Source: Coxiellaceae bacterium (GTDB lineage Bacteria; Pseudomonadota; Gammaproteobacteria; Coxiellales; Coxiellaceae). From it: a DNA stretch of 64,000 nucleotides. The notes under the pieces were generated by a model, which did no database searches, was not told the origin of the DNA, and saw nothing but the letters and a program-made list of their open reading frames with translations. Of this stretch, positions 1-8,713 are shown piece after piece. Position numbers and translations under genes: made by a program. Location: NCBI GenBank assembly GCA_029210045.1, contig JARGNX010000001.1, positions 110,863 to 174,862 on the forward strand, given 5' to 3'. Each line of letters begins with the position of its first letter. Position 1 is the stretch's first letter.

Positions 1-60
1 GTTTGTCATCCCGGCTAAGAGTTTGTCATCCCGGCTAAGAGTTTGTCATCCCGGCTAAGA
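1..60. repeat. Three perfect tandem copies of a 20-bp unit
   Basis: The unit gtttgtcatcccggctaaga occurs three times head to tail, and a fourth partial copy continues into the hairpin at 68-89. The unit contains gtcatcccgg, the left half of the REP-like element that follows, so the array looks like expansion of one half of that element. It begins at the window edge, so the true copy number is unknown. There are no spacers, so it is not a CRISPR array. Confidence 0.95.
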
Positions 61-64
61 GTTT

Positions 65-93
65 GTCATCCCGGCCCCCGAGCCGGGATCCAG
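65..93. repeat. REP-like palindromic element, probable lepB terminator
   Basis: An 8-bp perfect inverted repeat, ATCCCGGC (68-75) and GCCGGGAT (82-89), encloses a 6-nt loop. The element starts gtcatcc and ends ggatccag, the same build as elements at 2257-2285, 29802-29830 and 45301-45329. It lies 2 nt beyond the lepB stop codon and could stop lepB transcription, although no long U-tract follows. The repeat is directly seen; terminator function is inferred. Confidence 0.7.
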
Positions 94-94
94 T

Positions 95-922
95 CTAAAT
101 CATTGTGCCGATACGTTTCCAGCGGACCTTATCCCAAAACTTCAGCCATGAAGTGACTTGATCCCAGCTGATAACAATCATCTCGCCTTTACCCACTAAA
201 TATTTTTGTGGCACAAAACCCCAGCCACGGCTGTCATCACTGTCGGCTCGGTTATCACCCATCATAAAATAGTTACCCTTTGGTACCACTAAATGCGTAA
301 AGTTATGCAAGGTGCGCAGTGGGCAATTGGCTGATGTTGCAGCGCAGTTATAGACTTTGTGCTTTACACCGAGCAAATTTTCTTGCATTTCATCAACGGT
401 CCATCGGTTGCTGCTGCCTGCGCTATCTGTTGTGGTTTTAACAAATGATTGCGGTACCTTTTTACCATTAATGGTTAATACATTATCGACAAAGTCGATG
501 GTATCTCCTGGCAAGCCAACCACACGTTTAACAAAGTCTATTTTTGGATTCACCGGGTAATGAAATACGGCGATATCACCGCGTTTAGGCTCACTTACTG
601 ATAAGATCTTTGTGCCCCATACCGGCAAGTGTAAGCCATAAGCAAATTGATTAACGTAAATTAAATCACCTGGAATCACGGTAGGCTCTAATGAGCCGGT
701 GGGTACGTCATACAGTTGGCCAATAAAGGAGCGAAGGAGTAATACAATTAAAAATACGGGAAAAAATGATTTAGCATATTCCGCAATGAGTGGCAGTTTG
801 GCGCTGCTGCCATCAGTGACTTTAGCTTGGCGCTGCTTGGCAAAAAATAAACTATCGACTAACCAAATGGCGCCACTGATGCAGGTTAAACACAATAATA
901 TAAATGGGAAGTTATTCATCAT
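95..922 (-). CDS. lepB: Signal peptidase I
   Basis: This inner-membrane serine protease removes signal peptides from Sec- and Tat-exported proteins. Two N-terminal membrane segments (about residues 5-27 and 48-68) precede the periplasmic catalytic domain. The catalytic Ser77 lies in TGSLEPTVIPGD (family consensus SxMxPT, with Leu here in place of Met), the general-base Lys132 lies in FVKRVVGLPGD, and the box-E motif GDNRADSDDSRGWG is present. Length 275 aa is normal for the family. The start codon overlaps the stop of the upstream gene by 4 nt (ATGA), so the two are probably translationally coupled. A second ATG follows the first directly. Confidence 0.95.
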   Translation of the reverse strand: MMNNFPFILLCLTCISGAIWLVDSLFFAKQRQAKVTDGSSAKLPLIAEYAKSFFPVFLIVLLLRSFIGQLYDVPTGSLEPTVIPGDLIYVNQFAYGLHLPVWGTKILSVSEPKRGDIAVFHYPVNPKIDFVKRVVGLPGDTIDFVDNVLTINGKKVPQSFVKTTTDSAGSSNRWTVDEMQENLLGVKHKVYNCAATSANCPLRTLHNFTHLVVPKGNYFMMGDNRADSDDSRGWGFVPQKYLVGKGEMIVISWDQVTSWLKFWDKVRWKRIGTMI

Positions 923-1332
923 GGCTGAGTACTCCCGCTATCTGCTTCTGCATTGGTTTGTACGGCAACACCGCGTAATACATACATTGCTAAAGGCTTG
1001 CCTACCGCTTCGGGTGGTTGAAAGCCCATCTGCTGAATCACTAAACCATCACCGCCTTGTTTTCTAACGATATCAGTAGCTTTGCGTACGATAGCATCAG
1101 CCGCCGCTTTGGATTGTGTGACTTGATGATACTCAACATTGACCCAGGCTAATTTTTTACCTTCTTGTTTCCAAGGGGGTAATACAGTCACATCATTTGG
1201 TGTTTGTGTCAGCGTAGACTTGGCAATGGGTAATGCAATGCCGTGGGGGGTATAAGCAATTACTGGACGTACAAAAGCGAGGATGGCGTACACAATCGCC
1301 GCGGTGATAATATAAGCAATATTCTGGTTCAT
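919..1332 (-). CDS. Small membrane-anchored protein upstream of lepB
   Basis: A 137-aa protein of unrecognised family. An N-terminal hydrophobic segment (about residues 5-27) is followed by a soluble, probably periplasmic part with an AADAIVRKATDIVRKQGGDG segment that resembles a small alpha/beta domain. The coding frame overlaps the lepB start by 4 nt, which indicates one transcript with lepB. In many gammaproteobacteria a small membrane protein neighbours lepB, but I cannot assign this one to a named family, so function is unknown. Confidence 0.75.
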   Translation of the reverse strand: MNQNIAYIITAAIVYAILAFVRPVIAYTPHGIALPIAKSTLTQTPNDVTVLPPWKQEGKKLAWVNVEYHQVTQSKAAADAIVRKATDIVRKQGGDGLVIQQMGFQPPEAVGKPLAMYVLRGVAVQTNAEADSGSTQP

Positions 1333-1419
1333 GGTGTTCCTGAGTCTTATATATAGGCGATGTCAGTCTAGCGATTTGATCGGGGTGGTGCAAGGGGTAT
1401 GAGGAATTCAGTTCCTGCG

Positions 1420-2226
1420 TTAGCTAACCACCGTCATGGCCTCGCCATAACCTGATGCCTCTAGCTTTTCTTTTAAAGCGTCGGTTTCACCTACACCTGC
1501 GAGAGGGCCGACTTGCACTTTGTAAATAGGTGTTGGGCCTGTTTTGGCAATTTTTAATCGAACTGAGCGCTTAGTGACGTGTTTTATGTGGCGTTGTAGG
1601 TTGGTGGCGTTAGTGAAATTACTAAAGGCACCGAGCTGCAGATACAGGTGAGGAGAGTGTGATACCGGTTTGTATTCGGTGTCGGCTAACATCGGGTGGC
1701 GGTGTTCACCTGGTGAGAGTGCGGTGACTTGCACAATGGCTGTGCCCTTGTTCATATAGCCGAGTTTTTTAGCGGCGGCATACGACAGATCAATAATACG
1801 GTTGGGGGCAAATGGTCCACGATCATTCACTTTTACAACCACGCTATGACCGTTTTCCATATTGGTTACTTTGACAAAGGTGGGTATCGGTAGTACTGGG
1901 CTGGCTGCGGTCATCGCATACATATCGTAAGGTTCACGACTGGAAGTTAATTGACCATGAAACTTGGTGCCATACCACGAGGCAATGCCGCGTTGGTTAT
2001 AACCCTTCGCAGTATCGAGTACATAGTAGCGCTTACCAAATACAACGTACGATTTTGGGTTGCCGTAGCGACTGAGGGGTAATTTTTTGGGTACGGCATT
2101 GCGCACATGGCTAGTATCTTTTGGATGAGCAGGTGCGCCATCTTGTCGCACGCTAACACTTGCACAGCCGGTTAACAGGGTGATGATAGCAGCGATGCTG
2201 CCTGTGTGTATAATCCGTGTTAACAT
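1420..2226 (-). CDS. rlpA: Septal ring lytic transglycosylase RlpA, lipoprotein
   Basis: RlpA-type proteins cleave glycan strands lacking stem peptides at the division site. The 268-aa product begins with a lipoprotein signal whose lipobox LLTGC puts the lipidated Cys at residue 21. The RlpA double-psi beta-barrel follows (GIASWYGTKFHGQLTSS through VVKVNDRGPFAPNRIIDLS), including the conserved substrate-site sequence NDRGPF. The C-terminal ~75 residues (LYLQLGAFSNFTNATNLQR onward) form a SPOR domain, which binds denuded peptidoglycan at the septum. Full-length and intact. Confidence 0.93.
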   Translation of the reverse strand: MLTRIIHTGSIAAIITLLTGCASVSVRQDGAPAHPKDTSHVRNAVPKKLPLSRYGNPKSYVVFGKRYYVLDTAKGYNQRGIASWYGTKFHGQLTSSREPYDMYAMTAASPVLPIPTFVKVTNMENGHSVVVKVNDRGPFAPNRIIDLSYAAAKKLGYMNKGTAIVQVTALSPGEHRHPMLADTEYKPVSHSPHLYLQLGAFSNFTNATNLQRHIKHVTKRSVRLKIAKTGPTPIYKVQVGPLAGVGETDALKEKLEASGYGEAMTVVS

Positions 2227-2256
2227 AACTTCCTTATCTGGTATCCAGTATGTAAT

Positions 2257-2285
2257 CTGGGCCCCGGGTCGTTGCCCGGGGTGAC
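2257..2285. repeat. REP-like palindromic element between rlpA and rlmB
   Basis: Read on the minus strand this is gtcaccccgg...ccggggcccag, a variant of the element at 65-93, with a GC-rich inverted repeat. It sits in the 103-bp gap between the divergent rlpA and rlmB starts, where a terminator is not needed, so it is better seen as a dispersed repeat than as a terminator. Confidence 0.7.
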
Positions 2286-2329
2286 AATAGTGTAAGCAGT
2301 CTAACGGAAGTTGTAATAAGTGGAAAGAA

Positions 2330-3088
2330 ATGACGAAAAAAAATAATAAAAATAATGTGGTGTTTGGTTTTCATGCGGTGCAAAGCTTATTGCAAGCTAA
2401 ACCCGATAGTGTTGATTGGTTGGCGGTGCAAAAAGGTCGTGATGATCAACGTGCGCAACAAATACTCGAATTGGCCAAGCAGGAAGGCATAACACTTAAG
2501 CATTTAAGCAAAAAAGATATGGATGGTTATGCAGATGGTAATCACCAAGGCTTTGTTGCACTCTGTCATCATTTCCCCAGTTACACGCAAGCCGATTTAA
2601 TGGCGCTGTTAGAAGCTGTGCCGTCGGATACGGAGACATCTCCGTTGGTGTTAATCCTTGATGGTATTCAAGATCCACATAACTTGGGCGCCATTATGCG
2701 CAGCAGCGATGCCATGGGTGTGATGGCTATCGTGATTGCGAAAGATAATGCGGTTGGTATGACGGCTGCGGTGCAAAAAGTGGCTAGCGGTGCTGCATTG
2801 ACTGTGCCATTGGTGACGGTAACTAATTTATCACGCTGCATGTTGGCTTTGAAACAAGCTGGTTTGTGGTTGGTGGGCCTGGATGCTGATGCGGACAATA
2901 TCATTATGGATATCGATTTAAAAGGTGCGGTGGGTATTGTTATGGGTAATGAAGGCAGTGGTATGCGCCGCGGTACACGTGATAAGTGCGATTTTTTAGC
3001 GCATATCCCTATGGTTGGTACCGTATCGAGTATGAACGTGAGTGTTGCTGCGGGTATGGTGTTGTATGAAGTTAGCCGGCAACGTTAG
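2330..3088 (+). CDS. rlmB: 23S rRNA (guanosine-2'-O-)-methyltransferase RlmB
   Basis: RlmB is a SpoU/TrmH (SPOUT) family enzyme that uses S-adenosylmethionine to methylate the ribose of G2251 in the 23S rRNA P-loop. The 252-aa product has the N-terminal L30e-like substrate-binding region (NVVFGFHAVQSLL onward) and the three SPOUT motifs: DPHNLGAIMRSSDAMGV (about 116-132), VMGNEGSGMRR (about 203-213) and VSSMNVSVAAGMVLYE near the C-terminus, which forms the trefoil knot. A GGAAAG Shine-Dalgarno sequence lies just upstream of the ATG. The gene stands alone on the plus strand. Confidence 0.94.
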   Translation: MTKKNNKNNVVFGFHAVQSLLQAKPDSVDWLAVQKGRDDQRAQQILELAKQEGITLKHLSKKDMDGYADGNHQGFVALCHHFPSYTQADLMALLEAVPSDTETSPLVLILDGIQDPHNLGAIMRSSDAMGVMAIVIAKDNAVGMTAAVQKVASGAALTVPLVTVTNLSRCMLALKQAGLWLVGLDADADNIIMDIDLKGAVGIVMGNEGSGMRRGTRDKCDFLAHIPMVGTVSSMNVSVAAGMVLYEVSRQR

Positions 3089-3137
3089 TGCTTCTTTGTT
3101 ACGCTGTTCACCTTGATACCATAATGCTGCGTTGAGC

Positions 3138-3166
3138 ATCACCGCGGAGTGACATGGCGCGGTGAT
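3138..3166. terminator. Hairpin at the convergent rlmB/MFS ends
   Basis: ATCACCGCG (3138-3146) and CGCGGTGAT (3158-3166) form a perfect 9-bp inverted repeat with an 11-nt loop. It overlaps the stop codon region of the minus-strand MFS gene and lies downstream of rlmB, where a bidirectional terminator is expected. There is no clear T-run, so the call rests on position and symmetry. Confidence 0.4.
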
Positions 3167-4512
3167 CGATTGTCAGCGATTTTCTCTATAAATTTCTTTG
3201 ATAGCGGGTGGATCATCTTGCCGCGAGTTTCAGGCACGAAGAATAACATAATTATCGACGCTACATTGACACCCATTAATACCAAAAAAGCATGGTGGAA
3301 ATCACTGGTGCTGTAGATGCGCACATGATGTGCGGCGAGCTGGCCATGCCAATCTTGATCGAGAAAATAACCAATTAATGGTTGAAATACCGCAGCGCCC
3401 ATGGTGACAAAAAAGTTTGTGACGGCCGTTGAGATACCGGTTGAACGTGGTGGGCTGACTTCTTTTGCTAATGCAAATACTAAGGCTTGTGGCGCGACAA
3501 AAAACCCGATAAAAAATAGCAATATAAATAAAGGAATGCGTGGGATATCTGGAACGTAAATGACGACACCTGATAAGACCATAATCATTACGGCGCCAAG
3601 CATTAAAGGTAAGCGTCGTCGATGAATTTTGTCAGACAACCAACCAAAAATAGGTAAGCCAACAGTGCAGCCAATGAAAATTAATGAGGTGGTTAATGCC
3701 GCATCCGATCCACTTAAGTGGAAGCTTTCTTTGAGAAAGGCTACACCCCACAAGGAGGCGAATACCGATACCGGTAAAAACATAAATGAGCCGACTATAC
3801 CAATGAGCCACATTTGATAGTTTTTGAATAAACCAAATAAGCGTAATAAAATCATTTTCCAGCTGCGGTATTCGCTTGGAACGCGCGGTGCCCATTTGGG
3901 TCTATCGCGTACAAATATGGCAATTAATATAGCTAAGCCAATACCAATCCAGGAAGTCATATCCACGGTATCACGCCAACCGATAGAGGTTACCCCGTGA
4001 GATAATACCGTATCGGTGGTGACAGCACCGATGGTGCCCAGTGCGGTAGTTAATGCGCTAAATAATGCAAAGCGATTACGCGGTAACCACATGGAGGCTA
4101 ATTTTAAAGCGCCAACAAATGCAAATGCTGAGCCAAAGCCCATCATGCCGCGAGCTACGCAGGCAATCACTAGACTGTTGGTGTGAGCAAAGATGAATCC
4201 ACCGAGAGCGCAGACCAAACTTGACGCAGTTAAAATCCAGCGGCGGCTGTATTTGTCTACGGCAGCGCCAGAGGGTAATTGCAGAGGTGTATAGACGTAA
4301 TAATAAAAAGCGGATATGAAGCCAATTTGTAGCGCATTAACGCCATAAGATTGCATTAGTGGGTGGATCATCACGCTGGGCGTGACACGCATGATAAAGT
4401 CATATAAGTAGAATAGTGCGGCCAGTAGGCAAATAAACCAGGGGTAAAAGGTACCGTGAAAAAAAGAAGAGGCACGTTTTGATGCGGTAGTTTTGTCCAG
4501 TTGGTCGAACAT
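3139..4512 (-). CDS. MFS transporter
   Basis: A 457-aa integral membrane protein with about 12 predicted helices in two halves and a charged loop in the middle (FVRDRPKWAPRVPSEYRS). The N-terminal sequence YDFIMRVTPSVMIHPLMQ and the AVDKYSRRWIL loop match the MFS group common in Legionella and Coxiella, some members of which (Pht) import nutrients from the host vacuole; that link is inference and the substrate cannot be read from sequence. An AGGA motif about 8 nt before the ATG supports the start. The 3' end converges with rlmB. Confidence 0.88.
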   Translation of the reverse strand: MFDQLDKTTASKRASSFFHGTFYPWFICLLAALFYLYDFIMRVTPSVMIHPLMQSYGVNALQIGFISAFYYYVYTPLQLPSGAAVDKYSRRWILTASSLVCALGGFIFAHTNSLVIACVARGMMGFGSAFAFVGALKLASMWLPRNRFALFSALTTALGTIGAVTTDTVLSHGVTSIGWRDTVDMTSWIGIGLAILIAIFVRDRPKWAPRVPSEYRSWKMILLRLFGLFKNYQMWLIGIVGSFMFLPVSVFASLWGVAFLKESFHLSGSDAALTTSLIFIGCTVGLPIFGWLSDKIHRRRLPLMLGAVMIMVLSGVVIYVPDIPRIPLFILLFFIGFFVAPQALVFALAKEVSPPRSTGISTAVTNFFVTMGAAVFQPLIGYFLDQDWHGQLAAHHVRIYSTSDFHHAFLVLMGVNVASIIMLFFVPETRGKMIHPLSKKFIEKIADNRSPRHVTPR

Positions 4513-4560
4513 CCGTTCATCCTTGCTGAGATGTAATGAATTTCTAGTCTAGCGTTTTTT

Positions 4561-5043
4561 GTGAGCCAATACTACTTGCGTGACTTGATCCAATTGTATA
4601 CAGTGCTGACTGGATGGTTTTTTACGGATGGGCTCATGAAATATTATTTACCGCCCGGTGAGGCATTTAAAGTGAGCAGCGGAATTTCGGGATTATGCTT
4701 TATTGGCAGCGGCACCTTGACCACATTGGTAATGGCTATGGGTGATGCTGTAACCGGTGTAGCAATGTTTCAGGACAAATACTCATCCATAGTAGTACCG
4801 AGCTCGGTTGCTTGTGCCTTGTTTGCTTTTGCTGTTTGTTATACCTCAATGGTTGACCCGGATACGTTAGCTTATCGTGGTGTAGTGTCCAGTGATTTTT
4901 TTCATCTTTATCGATCGGCACGGCGGTGGCGAGAGCTTCTGCCAGAGCCGGCTACTCATGCTGAGCGCGAGGCTAATTTTGGAATGGCTCAATTGACCGA
5001 AGAGGCGGCTAACGTGGCTTTGAGAGGCTCGCCTACATTCTAG
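4561..5043 (+). CDS. Small orphan membrane protein
   Basis: A 160-aa protein of no recognised family, read from a GTG at 4561; an in-frame ATG at 4636 is an alternative because no clear Shine-Dalgarno sequence precedes either. Two strongly hydrophobic segments (about residues 43-71 and 79-98) predict a double-spanning membrane protein with a charged C-terminal tail (RSARRWRELLPEPATHAEREANFG). It diverges from the MFS gene and ends 3 nt before the convergent folE stop. Its build recalls the other small membrane orphans at 29221, 54521, 55333 and 55907. Confidence 0.6.
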   Translation: MSQYYLRDLIQLYTVLTGWFFTDGLMKYYLPPGEAFKVSSGISGLCFIGSGTLTTLVMAMGDAVTGVAMFQDKYSSIVVPSSVACALFAFAVCYTSMVDPDTLAYRGVVSSDFFHLYRSARRWRELLPEPATHAEREANFGMAQLTEEAANVALRGSPTF

Positions 5044-5045
5044 TC

Positions 5046-5597
5046 TTATTTGATAAGTTGCAAGAACTCGCTACGGGTTTTGGCATTATCGCGTAAAATA
5101 CCCAGCATCATTGAGGTGGTCATTACGGAGTTTTGTTTTTCTACGCCACGCATCATCATGCACATATGCTGTGCTTCGATGACGACACCAACACCTTTGG
5201 CTCCGGTCACTTCTAAAACACATTCAGCAATTTGCTTGGTGAGGCGTTCTTGGATTTGTAAGCGTCGTGCAAACATATCGGCTAAGCGCGCGACTTTAGA
5301 TAAGCCTAATACTTTACCGTCGGGTACGTAGGCGATATGGCATTTACCAATAAATGGTAGCAGGTGATGCTCGCATAGGGAATACAGCTCGATGTCTTTT
5401 ACTAATACCAGCTCATCCATATCAGAGGTAAATATGGCGCCATTAACAACGTCTTCTACTGATTGCTCATAACCGCGAGTAAGGTATTTCATTGCTTTGG
5501 CAGCGCGGCGCGGGGTGTCTTTTAAGCCTTCGCGTTGTGGGTCTTCGCCGATATCAGCAAGGATTTGGTTGTACAATTCAGCTAATTTGTCAGTCAT
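5046..5597 (-). CDS. folE: GTP cyclohydrolase I
   Basis: FolE converts GTP to 7,8-dihydroneopterin triphosphate and formate, the first step of tetrahydrofolate synthesis in the cytosol. The 183-aa product carries the zinc ligands Cys75 and His78 in [10 protein letters not shown] and Cys146 in [11 protein letters not shown], plus the substrate-binding [12 protein letters not shown] segment. Length is close to the family norm. The para-aminobenzoate genes pabA and pabB at 10.2-12.1 kb serve the other branch of the same pathway, but they form a separate transcription unit. Confidence 0.96.
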   Translation of the reverse strand: MTDKLAELYNQILADIGEDPQREGLKDTPRRAAKAMKYLTRGYEQSVEDVVNGAIFTSDMDELVLVKDIELYSLCEHHLLPFIGKCHIAYVPDGKVLGLSKVARLADMFARRLQIQERLTKQIAECVLEVTGAKGVGVVIEAQHMCMMMRGVEKQNSVMTTSMMLGILRDNAKTRSEFLQLIK

Positions 5598-5638
5598 TGT
5601 CTAGCCCTGTATTTTATTTTGCATTATTCTACCATATA

Positions 5639-5980
5639 TTATCTAAACCATGTGAGGCGTTCACCGCCTAACATATGCAAATGCGCATGATAGACCTCTT
5701 GGCCGCCATCACTATTGCAATTCATTGCTACGCGGTATCCAGATTCATCAATGCCTAATTGCTTGGCTACCTGTGCAGCGGTTTGCATCATATGCCCCAG
5801 TAGCATTTTATGGTCTTGGTCGAAATCATTGAGTGTGGCGATGTGCTCGCGCGGAATAACCAATACATGGTGTTTGGCTTTGGGGTGCAGATCGTTAAAT
5901 ACTAATACGTCGTCGTCTTGATATATAAAATCGGTATTGAATTCACCGTGGGCAATTTTGCAAAAAATACAGTCTGACAT
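5639..5980 (-). CDS. HIT family nucleotide-binding protein (HinT-like)
   Basis: The 113-aa protein has the histidine-triad motif His98-x-His100-x-His102 in VYHAHLHMLGG and the N-terminal CIFCKIAHGE sequence typical of HinT/PKCI-type purine nucleoside phosphoramidases. These enzymes hydrolyse AMP-lysine and related adenylated phosphoramidates in the cytosol. It lies 41 bp upstream of folE-direction neighbours on the same strand and may share transcription with folE, although the gap between them carries no obvious signal. A hinT symbol is likely but I leave it open. Confidence 0.92.
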   Translation of the reverse strand: MSDCIFCKIAHGEFNTDFIYQDDDVLVFNDLHPKAKHHVLVIPREHIATLNDFDQDHKMLLGHMMQTAAQVAKQLGIDESGYRVAMNCNSDGGQEVYHAHLHMLGGERLTWFR

Positions 5981-6104
5981 TTCTTTTATTCCTTATTTGA
6001 ATTTGGGTCATGGTCTCGGTGGGCTATACGCTGAACAATGGTTGACATCAATGCACACGGCGCACCTCTTTTACTTCATGGCTCGCTTCGTTCCACAGTT
6101 CAGC

Positions 6105-7646
6105 TTAGTGTGCAGCGGGCATATCACCCTGCATATCTACATGCTTTAACATAAATACCAATGGTATCAATAGTGCAAAGGCAATTGCAATCGCAAAATA
6201 GCCATCAAGAAAAGCCTGCAGGGTAGCGTGCAGTTTCAGCACCTCACCCAGCTTGTGTGCTGCGAGAGGACTATTGATTGATAAGTGTTGCACGCCAAGC
6301 CAACTTGTTACGTTATGACCAAAACGGCTGAGCGAGGCGCCCATATTGGCCCAATTGATTTGGGTTTCACGGCTCAGTAGTGTGCTAATTAAGGATATAC
6401 CCACCGACGTTCCAAGCATACGACTGTATGCAAACAAGCCTGAAGCTTCAGTCATATCAGTTTTGCTAATGGTTGCTAGCGCGTAAGTGGATAGAGGTAC
6501 CATGACTAAGCCCATACCAAGACCGGTAATCGCATTGGCAGCGATAAAGTAGCCAATGCTAGTGTGTAAACTGAAATGACAAAACCACCAAGAGCTTAAG
6601 CTACATAAAGCAAGACCTGGCACCAATAAATATTTTACGTTGAGGCGATTCATCAGTATCGATGCGGTGATCATGCCAACGGCGCTCGCCAGTCCGACAG
6701 GAGATAAGGTCCAACCGGTAGTGATGATGGGGTATTTGAATACTTGCTCTAGCATGATCGGTTGCACGGTCATTAAACCAAACAAACAGCCGGCAAATGC
6801 CAGCATAATAATACAGGCCAGTGCAAAGTTGCGATCTTTATAGATGCTGAGTTTCACTACGGGGTTTTTTCTATAGAAAGTTCTAAATAAGAACCCTGCG
6901 AAACTAAAGCCGCTGATTAATGCTAATAATAGAATTTCATTTGAACTAAACCAGCCGTTTTCATTGCCTTGATCAAGGAAAATTTGCAGCGCGGCTACAG
7001 CTACCACCATTAAAACTAGCCCGGCTACATCGATACGTTGTTTAATGATTTTGGTTTGCGGGATCACCCAATAAATCAGTGCAATACCTAGCGCACAAAT
7101 CGGTATGTTGATATAAAATACCCAGCGCCAATTTAAATCTTGGGTAATGTAACCGCCTAATGTCGGGCCAAGTACAGGCGCCATCATGATTCCCATTCCC
7201 CAGATAGCCATTGCTTTACCCTGTTTATGCAGTGGGAAGGTTTCACGTAAGATGGCTTGCGATAGAGGGATTAATGCAGCACCAAATGCACCTTGGAATA
7301 CACGAAAAACTACCATTTGATCTAATGATACAGCCATACCAGACGCTAAAGAAGCAATCATAAAACCCGTGACGCACATAATCATCATGTTTTTTCGCCC
7401 AATACGATTACTGATAAATCCAGTGAGCGGTAGCATGATCGCTGAAGCAACAACGTATGCTGTTAATACCCAGGTGATTTCACTGGTGTTGGCGCTCAAG
7501 GCTGGCATCATAGAGGGAAGCGCGACATTAACAATCGTCGCATCAAGCACCTCAAGCACTGCGACCATCATGATAGTGAAAATAACTAGCCCGGGGTGGG
7601 CGAGCTTGAGTCCGTTATCATTGTTGGTGTCTAGGGGTTGTGTCAT
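6105..7646 (-). CDS. emrB: EmrB-type multidrug efflux MFS permease (DHA2 family)
   Basis: A 513-aa permease with about 14 hydrophobic segments, the size and topology of DHA2-family drug:proton antiporters. Marker sequences include LDATIVNVALPSMMPAL in helix 1, the loop SNRIGRKNMM (motif A) and PVLGPTLGGYITQDLNWRWVFYINIP (motif C region). It is encoded 4 nt overlapping the preceding membrane-fusion gene, the standard emrA-emrB arrangement, so the two proteins should form an inner-membrane pump that reaches TolC. No tolC gene or emrR-type regulator is present nearby. Confidence 0.9.
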   Translation of the reverse strand: MTQPLDTNNDNGLKLAHPGLVIFTIMMVAVLEVLDATIVNVALPSMMPALSANTSEITWVLTAYVVASAIMLPLTGFISNRIGRKNMMIMCVTGFMIASLASGMAVSLDQMVVFRVFQGAFGAALIPLSQAILRETFPLHKQGKAMAIWGMGIMMAPVLGPTLGGYITQDLNWRWVFYINIPICALGIALIYWVIPQTKIIKQRIDVAGLVLMVVAVAALQIFLDQGNENGWFSSNEILLLALISGFSFAGFLFRTFYRKNPVVKLSIYKDRNFALACIIMLAFAGCLFGLMTVQPIMLEQVFKYPIITTGWTLSPVGLASAVGMITASILMNRLNVKYLLVPGLALCSLSSWWFCHFSLHTSIGYFIAANAITGLGMGLVMVPLSTYALATISKTDMTEASGLFAYSRMLGTSVGISLISTLLSRETQINWANMGASLSRFGHNVTSWLGVQHLSINSPLAAHKLGEVLKLHATLQAFLDGYFAIAIAFALLIPLVFMLKHVDMQGDMPAAH

Positions 7647-8671
7647 GACTTATGCGTAGTTGTATTGACCTTTACTGTGCAACTGGCGCCCATGCGTAAC
7701 GGAAGGATGGAGTTTGGATCATTGATGTGCACGCGAATGGGGAAGCGTTGTGTGACTTTCACCCAGTTACCACTAGCATTTTCAGGTGGTAATAGTGAGA
7801 AAGTAGTACCACTGCCGCGGCTTAAGCTCTCTACTGTTCCTGTAAATACTTTATTGGGATACATATCAACTTTGATCATGGCGGTTTGGCCGGGCTTAAT
7901 GCGCGATAAATCGGTTTCTTTAAAATTGGCTTGTGCCCACCAGTCTTGGTTTTCGATCAGAGCGAAATAACTTTGGTTGGCATTGACTTGGTCACCAACA
8001 CGTAATTTAAAGTTTGATATATTGCCACTAGCGGGTGCAGTAATTTTGGTATATGACAAATTTAATTTGGCTCGATTTAATGCGGCACGTGCTTGTTGTA
8101 CTTGTGGATTGTCCATGCCATTTTTACCAAGCTTTTCTTTGGCTTGTTGGAATTCTGCTTCGGCTGCATTATAAGCAGCTTTGGCAACGCTCAGGCGGCT
8201 AGTAAAGGTGTCGCCGTCTTGTAATGAGGCGCTACGCTTTTTAACCAGTGTCATAATGCGTTTGTAGTTTTGTTGCGCGATAAGTTGTTCAGCTTTGCGT
8301 TCAGCTAATACCGCTTTGGCTGTAGAGACAGCCTTTTCTAATGCCTTAACTTCTTGAATGGTTTGATTCAGTGTTGCTTGCGCCTTGTTAACCGCGATTT
8401 CATACGGCTTTGGATCAATTTTGAATAATAATTCGCCCTTGCTGACAAACTTGTTATTACTAACCGGTGTTTGTGTCACTCGACCACTGACGCGTGGTGC
8501 AATATTTACCAGGTTGGCTTGTACATAAGCGTCACTCGTACTAGGGTATAGTTTGCCGTGATGCCAATAGACATAACCAGCAAGAACCAGCATAATGACG
8601 ACCAGGATGGATACAGATAGTTTGATTGTTTTTTTCATCGCAACTGTTACTTTTTTTAAATTTAACCACAT
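7643..8671 (-). CDS. emrA: EmrA/HlyD-family membrane fusion protein
   Basis: A 342-aa periplasmic adaptor. One N-terminal membrane anchor (about residues 17-36) precedes a lipoyl half (ARVSGRVTQTPVSNNKFVSKGE), a long alpha-helical hairpin (about 90-195) and the second lipoyl half with ITAPASGNISNF. This is the arrangement of EmrA, which links EmrB to an outer-membrane channel. Two ATG starts are possible: the listed one and ATG at 8638 (MKKTIKLSV), which begins directly before the anchor; neither has a strong Shine-Dalgarno sequence. Confidence 0.9.
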   Translation of the reverse strand: MWLNLKKVTVAMKKTIKLSVSILVVIMLVLAGYVYWHHGKLYPSTSDAYVQANLVNIAPRVSGRVTQTPVSNNKFVSKGELLFKIDPKPYEIAVNKAQATLNQTIQEVKALEKAVSTAKAVLAERKAEQLIAQQNYKRIMTLVKKRSASLQDGDTFTSRLSVAKAAYNAAEAEFQQAKEKLGKNGMDNPQVQQARAALNRAKLNLSYTKITAPASGNISNFKLRVGDQVNANQSYFALIENQDWWAQANFKETDLSRIKPGQTAMIKVDMYPNKVFTGTVESLSRGSGTTFSLLPPENASGNWVKVTQRFPIRVHINDPNSILPLRMGASCTVKVNTTTHKS

Positions 8672-8713
8672 TTATAAGCTGCGATTGTAGCATGAACCAT
8701 GGGGCAATAACAG

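Noticed and set aside
1..60. CRISPR-like repetition at the window start
   Set aside because: The 20-bp units abut without spacers, and there are no cas genes in the window; it is a simple tandem repeat.
3139..4512. Naming the MFS transporter as a Pht phagosomal transporter
   Set aside because: The N-terminal motif is similar, but substrate and subfamily cannot be fixed from sequence by eye.
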